The notes beneath the pieces are model-generated. The model was not told where the DNA came from and did not search any database. It saw nothing but the letters and a program-made list of their open reading frames with translations. 32,956 nt of DNA from RUG626 sp964553775. GTDB taxonomy: Bacteria > Bacillota > Clostridia > Oscillospirales > Oscillospiraceae. Both the position numbers and the translations under genes were made by a program. Positions 32,284 through 32,956 of this stretch are shown here, piece after piece. The stretch's first letter is position 1. Each line of letters starts with the position of its first letter. The stretch lies in contig CAZKLU010000015.1 of NCBI GenBank assembly GCA_964553775.1, positions 1 to 32,956 on the forward strand, written 5' to 3'.

Positions 32284-32956
32284 ATGAAGAAAAAACTTTT
32301 ATGTCTGCTTCTTGCTGTTGTAATGCTTCTCAGTATTGCGGCATGCGGAAGCGGCGACGACACAACGACTGATGACAGCAGTTCATCAACCGGCGACACC
32401 TCAACAGGTGATACCTCGACCGATACCGGCGACACATCAACTGATACCAGCGATACGTCAACCGATACCGGTGACACCTCAACCGATGAAGCCACCGGCG
32501 ATGAGGGCGGCGTTACACTTGCCGATATATCCGGCATGGATTACACCACTGCATCTGAAACCATCTATGAAGAGCAGCTCGGTGAGTTCTATTCATATTA
32601 TGTCGATGCTAAGAGCGAAGTTGACGACCTCGGTCTGCGTTACGCTCTGATGGCTGTTGCCGAAGCAAAGATGCTCGAAGCGAGCGGCATGAAGATAACC
32701 CAAACGACCGGCGGTAACTACGCTATCAGCCGTGCTGCTACACGTACAACCAGCACCGTTTCCTACGGCACTGACAGTGACCGTCAGCACAGCACTGTTG
32801 CTATTGACGATGATAGCTTCATCACCGCCGAGGATATGAACACTCTCCGCGAGATGTGGATAGAGGAAAAGGAAAAGGGAACGACCGGAGTTGAGTGGAT
32901 TGAGATAGTTAAAGAATATCTCACCGGCAAGGGCTACGCGCTCTCCGACAGCTATT
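32284..32956 (+). CDS. Lipoprotein, probable peptide ABC transporter substrate-binding protein (3' end missing)
   Basis: 224 codons to the window edge with no stop. The signal peptide (residues 1-20) ends in a lipobox (SIAAC), with Cys21 as the likely lipidated residue. A low-complexity Thr/Ser/Asp/Gly linker (about 22-78) follows. The start of the mature domain, with YALMAVAEAKMLEASGMKI, GGNYAISRAA and TDSDRQH, resembles a group of clostridial oligopeptide-binding proteins, but only from memory of the family pattern. AAGGAGG lies 7 nt before the ATG. Transporter permease genes would be expected downstream, outside the window. Confidence 0.7.
   Translation, partial: MKKKLLCLLLAVVMLLSIAACGSGDDTTTDDSSSSTGDTSTGDTSTDTGDTSTDTSDTSTDTGDTSTDEATGDEGGVTLADISGMDYTTASETIYEEQLGEFYSYYVDAKSEVDDLGLRYALMAVAEAKMLEASGMKITQTTGGNYAISRAATRTTSTVSYGTDSDRQHSTVAIDDDSFITAEDMNTLREMWIEEKEKGTTGVEWIEIVKEYLTGKGYALSDSY
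32416..32478 (+). repeat. Three tandem 21-bp repeats in the lipoprotein linker
   Basis: Units 32416-32436, 32437-32457 and 32458-32478 each encode S-T-D-T-G/S-D-T. A fourth partial unit follows. Differences between units are nearly all at third codon positions, showing selection on the peptide. The linker probably spaces the binding domain from the lipid anchor. Confidence 0.8.

Overview
The window looks like a chromosomal segment of an anaerobic, probably endospore-forming member of the Clostridia (Oscillospirales-like; an inference from gene order, not a tested placement). Supporting signs are the end of an Rnf operon (rnfA-rnfB), a bifunctional IspH-ribosomal protein S1 fusion, a GerW/YtfJ sporulation protein, acetate kinase, a DUF1540 protein and the Firmicutes orders tig-clpP-clpX-lon-engB and rplS-lepB-rbgA-rnhB-yraN. 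I saw no tRNA, rRNA, CRISPR array, transposase, prophage or defence gene.

Layout. 1-1817 (+): end of rnfA, rnfB and an aldose-epimerase-like gene, closed by a bidirectional terminator. 2035-22747 (-): a long housekeeping block. Read in its own direction it runs: metallophosphoesterase; tig; clpP; clpX; lon-engB-M50 protease-scpA-scpB-DUF2953-gerW as a tight run; D-Ala-D-Ala carboxypeptidase; rluB; rpiR-baiN; cmk-plsC; ispH/rpsA. 23366-23551 (+): a lone 61-aa DUF1540 protein with its own terminator. 24073-28705 (-): rplS, lepB, rbgA, rnhB, yraN, thrC, with ATGA-type overlaps. 29160-30344 (-): ackA, divergent from tmcAL (30541-31716, +). 32284-end (+): a lipoprotein, probably a peptide ABC transporter binding protein, cut by the window edge.

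How the genes fit together. The minus block combines protein quality control (trigger factor, ClpXP, Lon), ribosome and rRNA maturation (EngB, RbgA, RluB, L19, S1), chromosome segregation (ScpAB), envelope and secretion functions (PlsC, carboxypeptidase, signal peptidase, M50 protease) and DNA/RNA upkeep (RNase HII, YraN). Several starts are non-ATG (tig and rplS GTG; metallophosphoesterase and yraN TTG), each chosen from Shine-Dalgarno placement or overlap.

The main unexplained signal is non-coding. Most gaps longer than 200 bp in the minus block carry a degenerate dispersed repeat. Its gene-proximal end is a hairpin reading TTTCGGCTTTGAGTATAAT toward the gene. Its distal end carries a GGCAAAT-type motif, and in the clpX-clpP gap the element is bounded by 30-bp terminal inverted repeats (380 bp in all). 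Separately, the last gene is preceded by a perfect-consensus sigma-A promoter and a compact multi-stem RNA candidate at 32099-32201.
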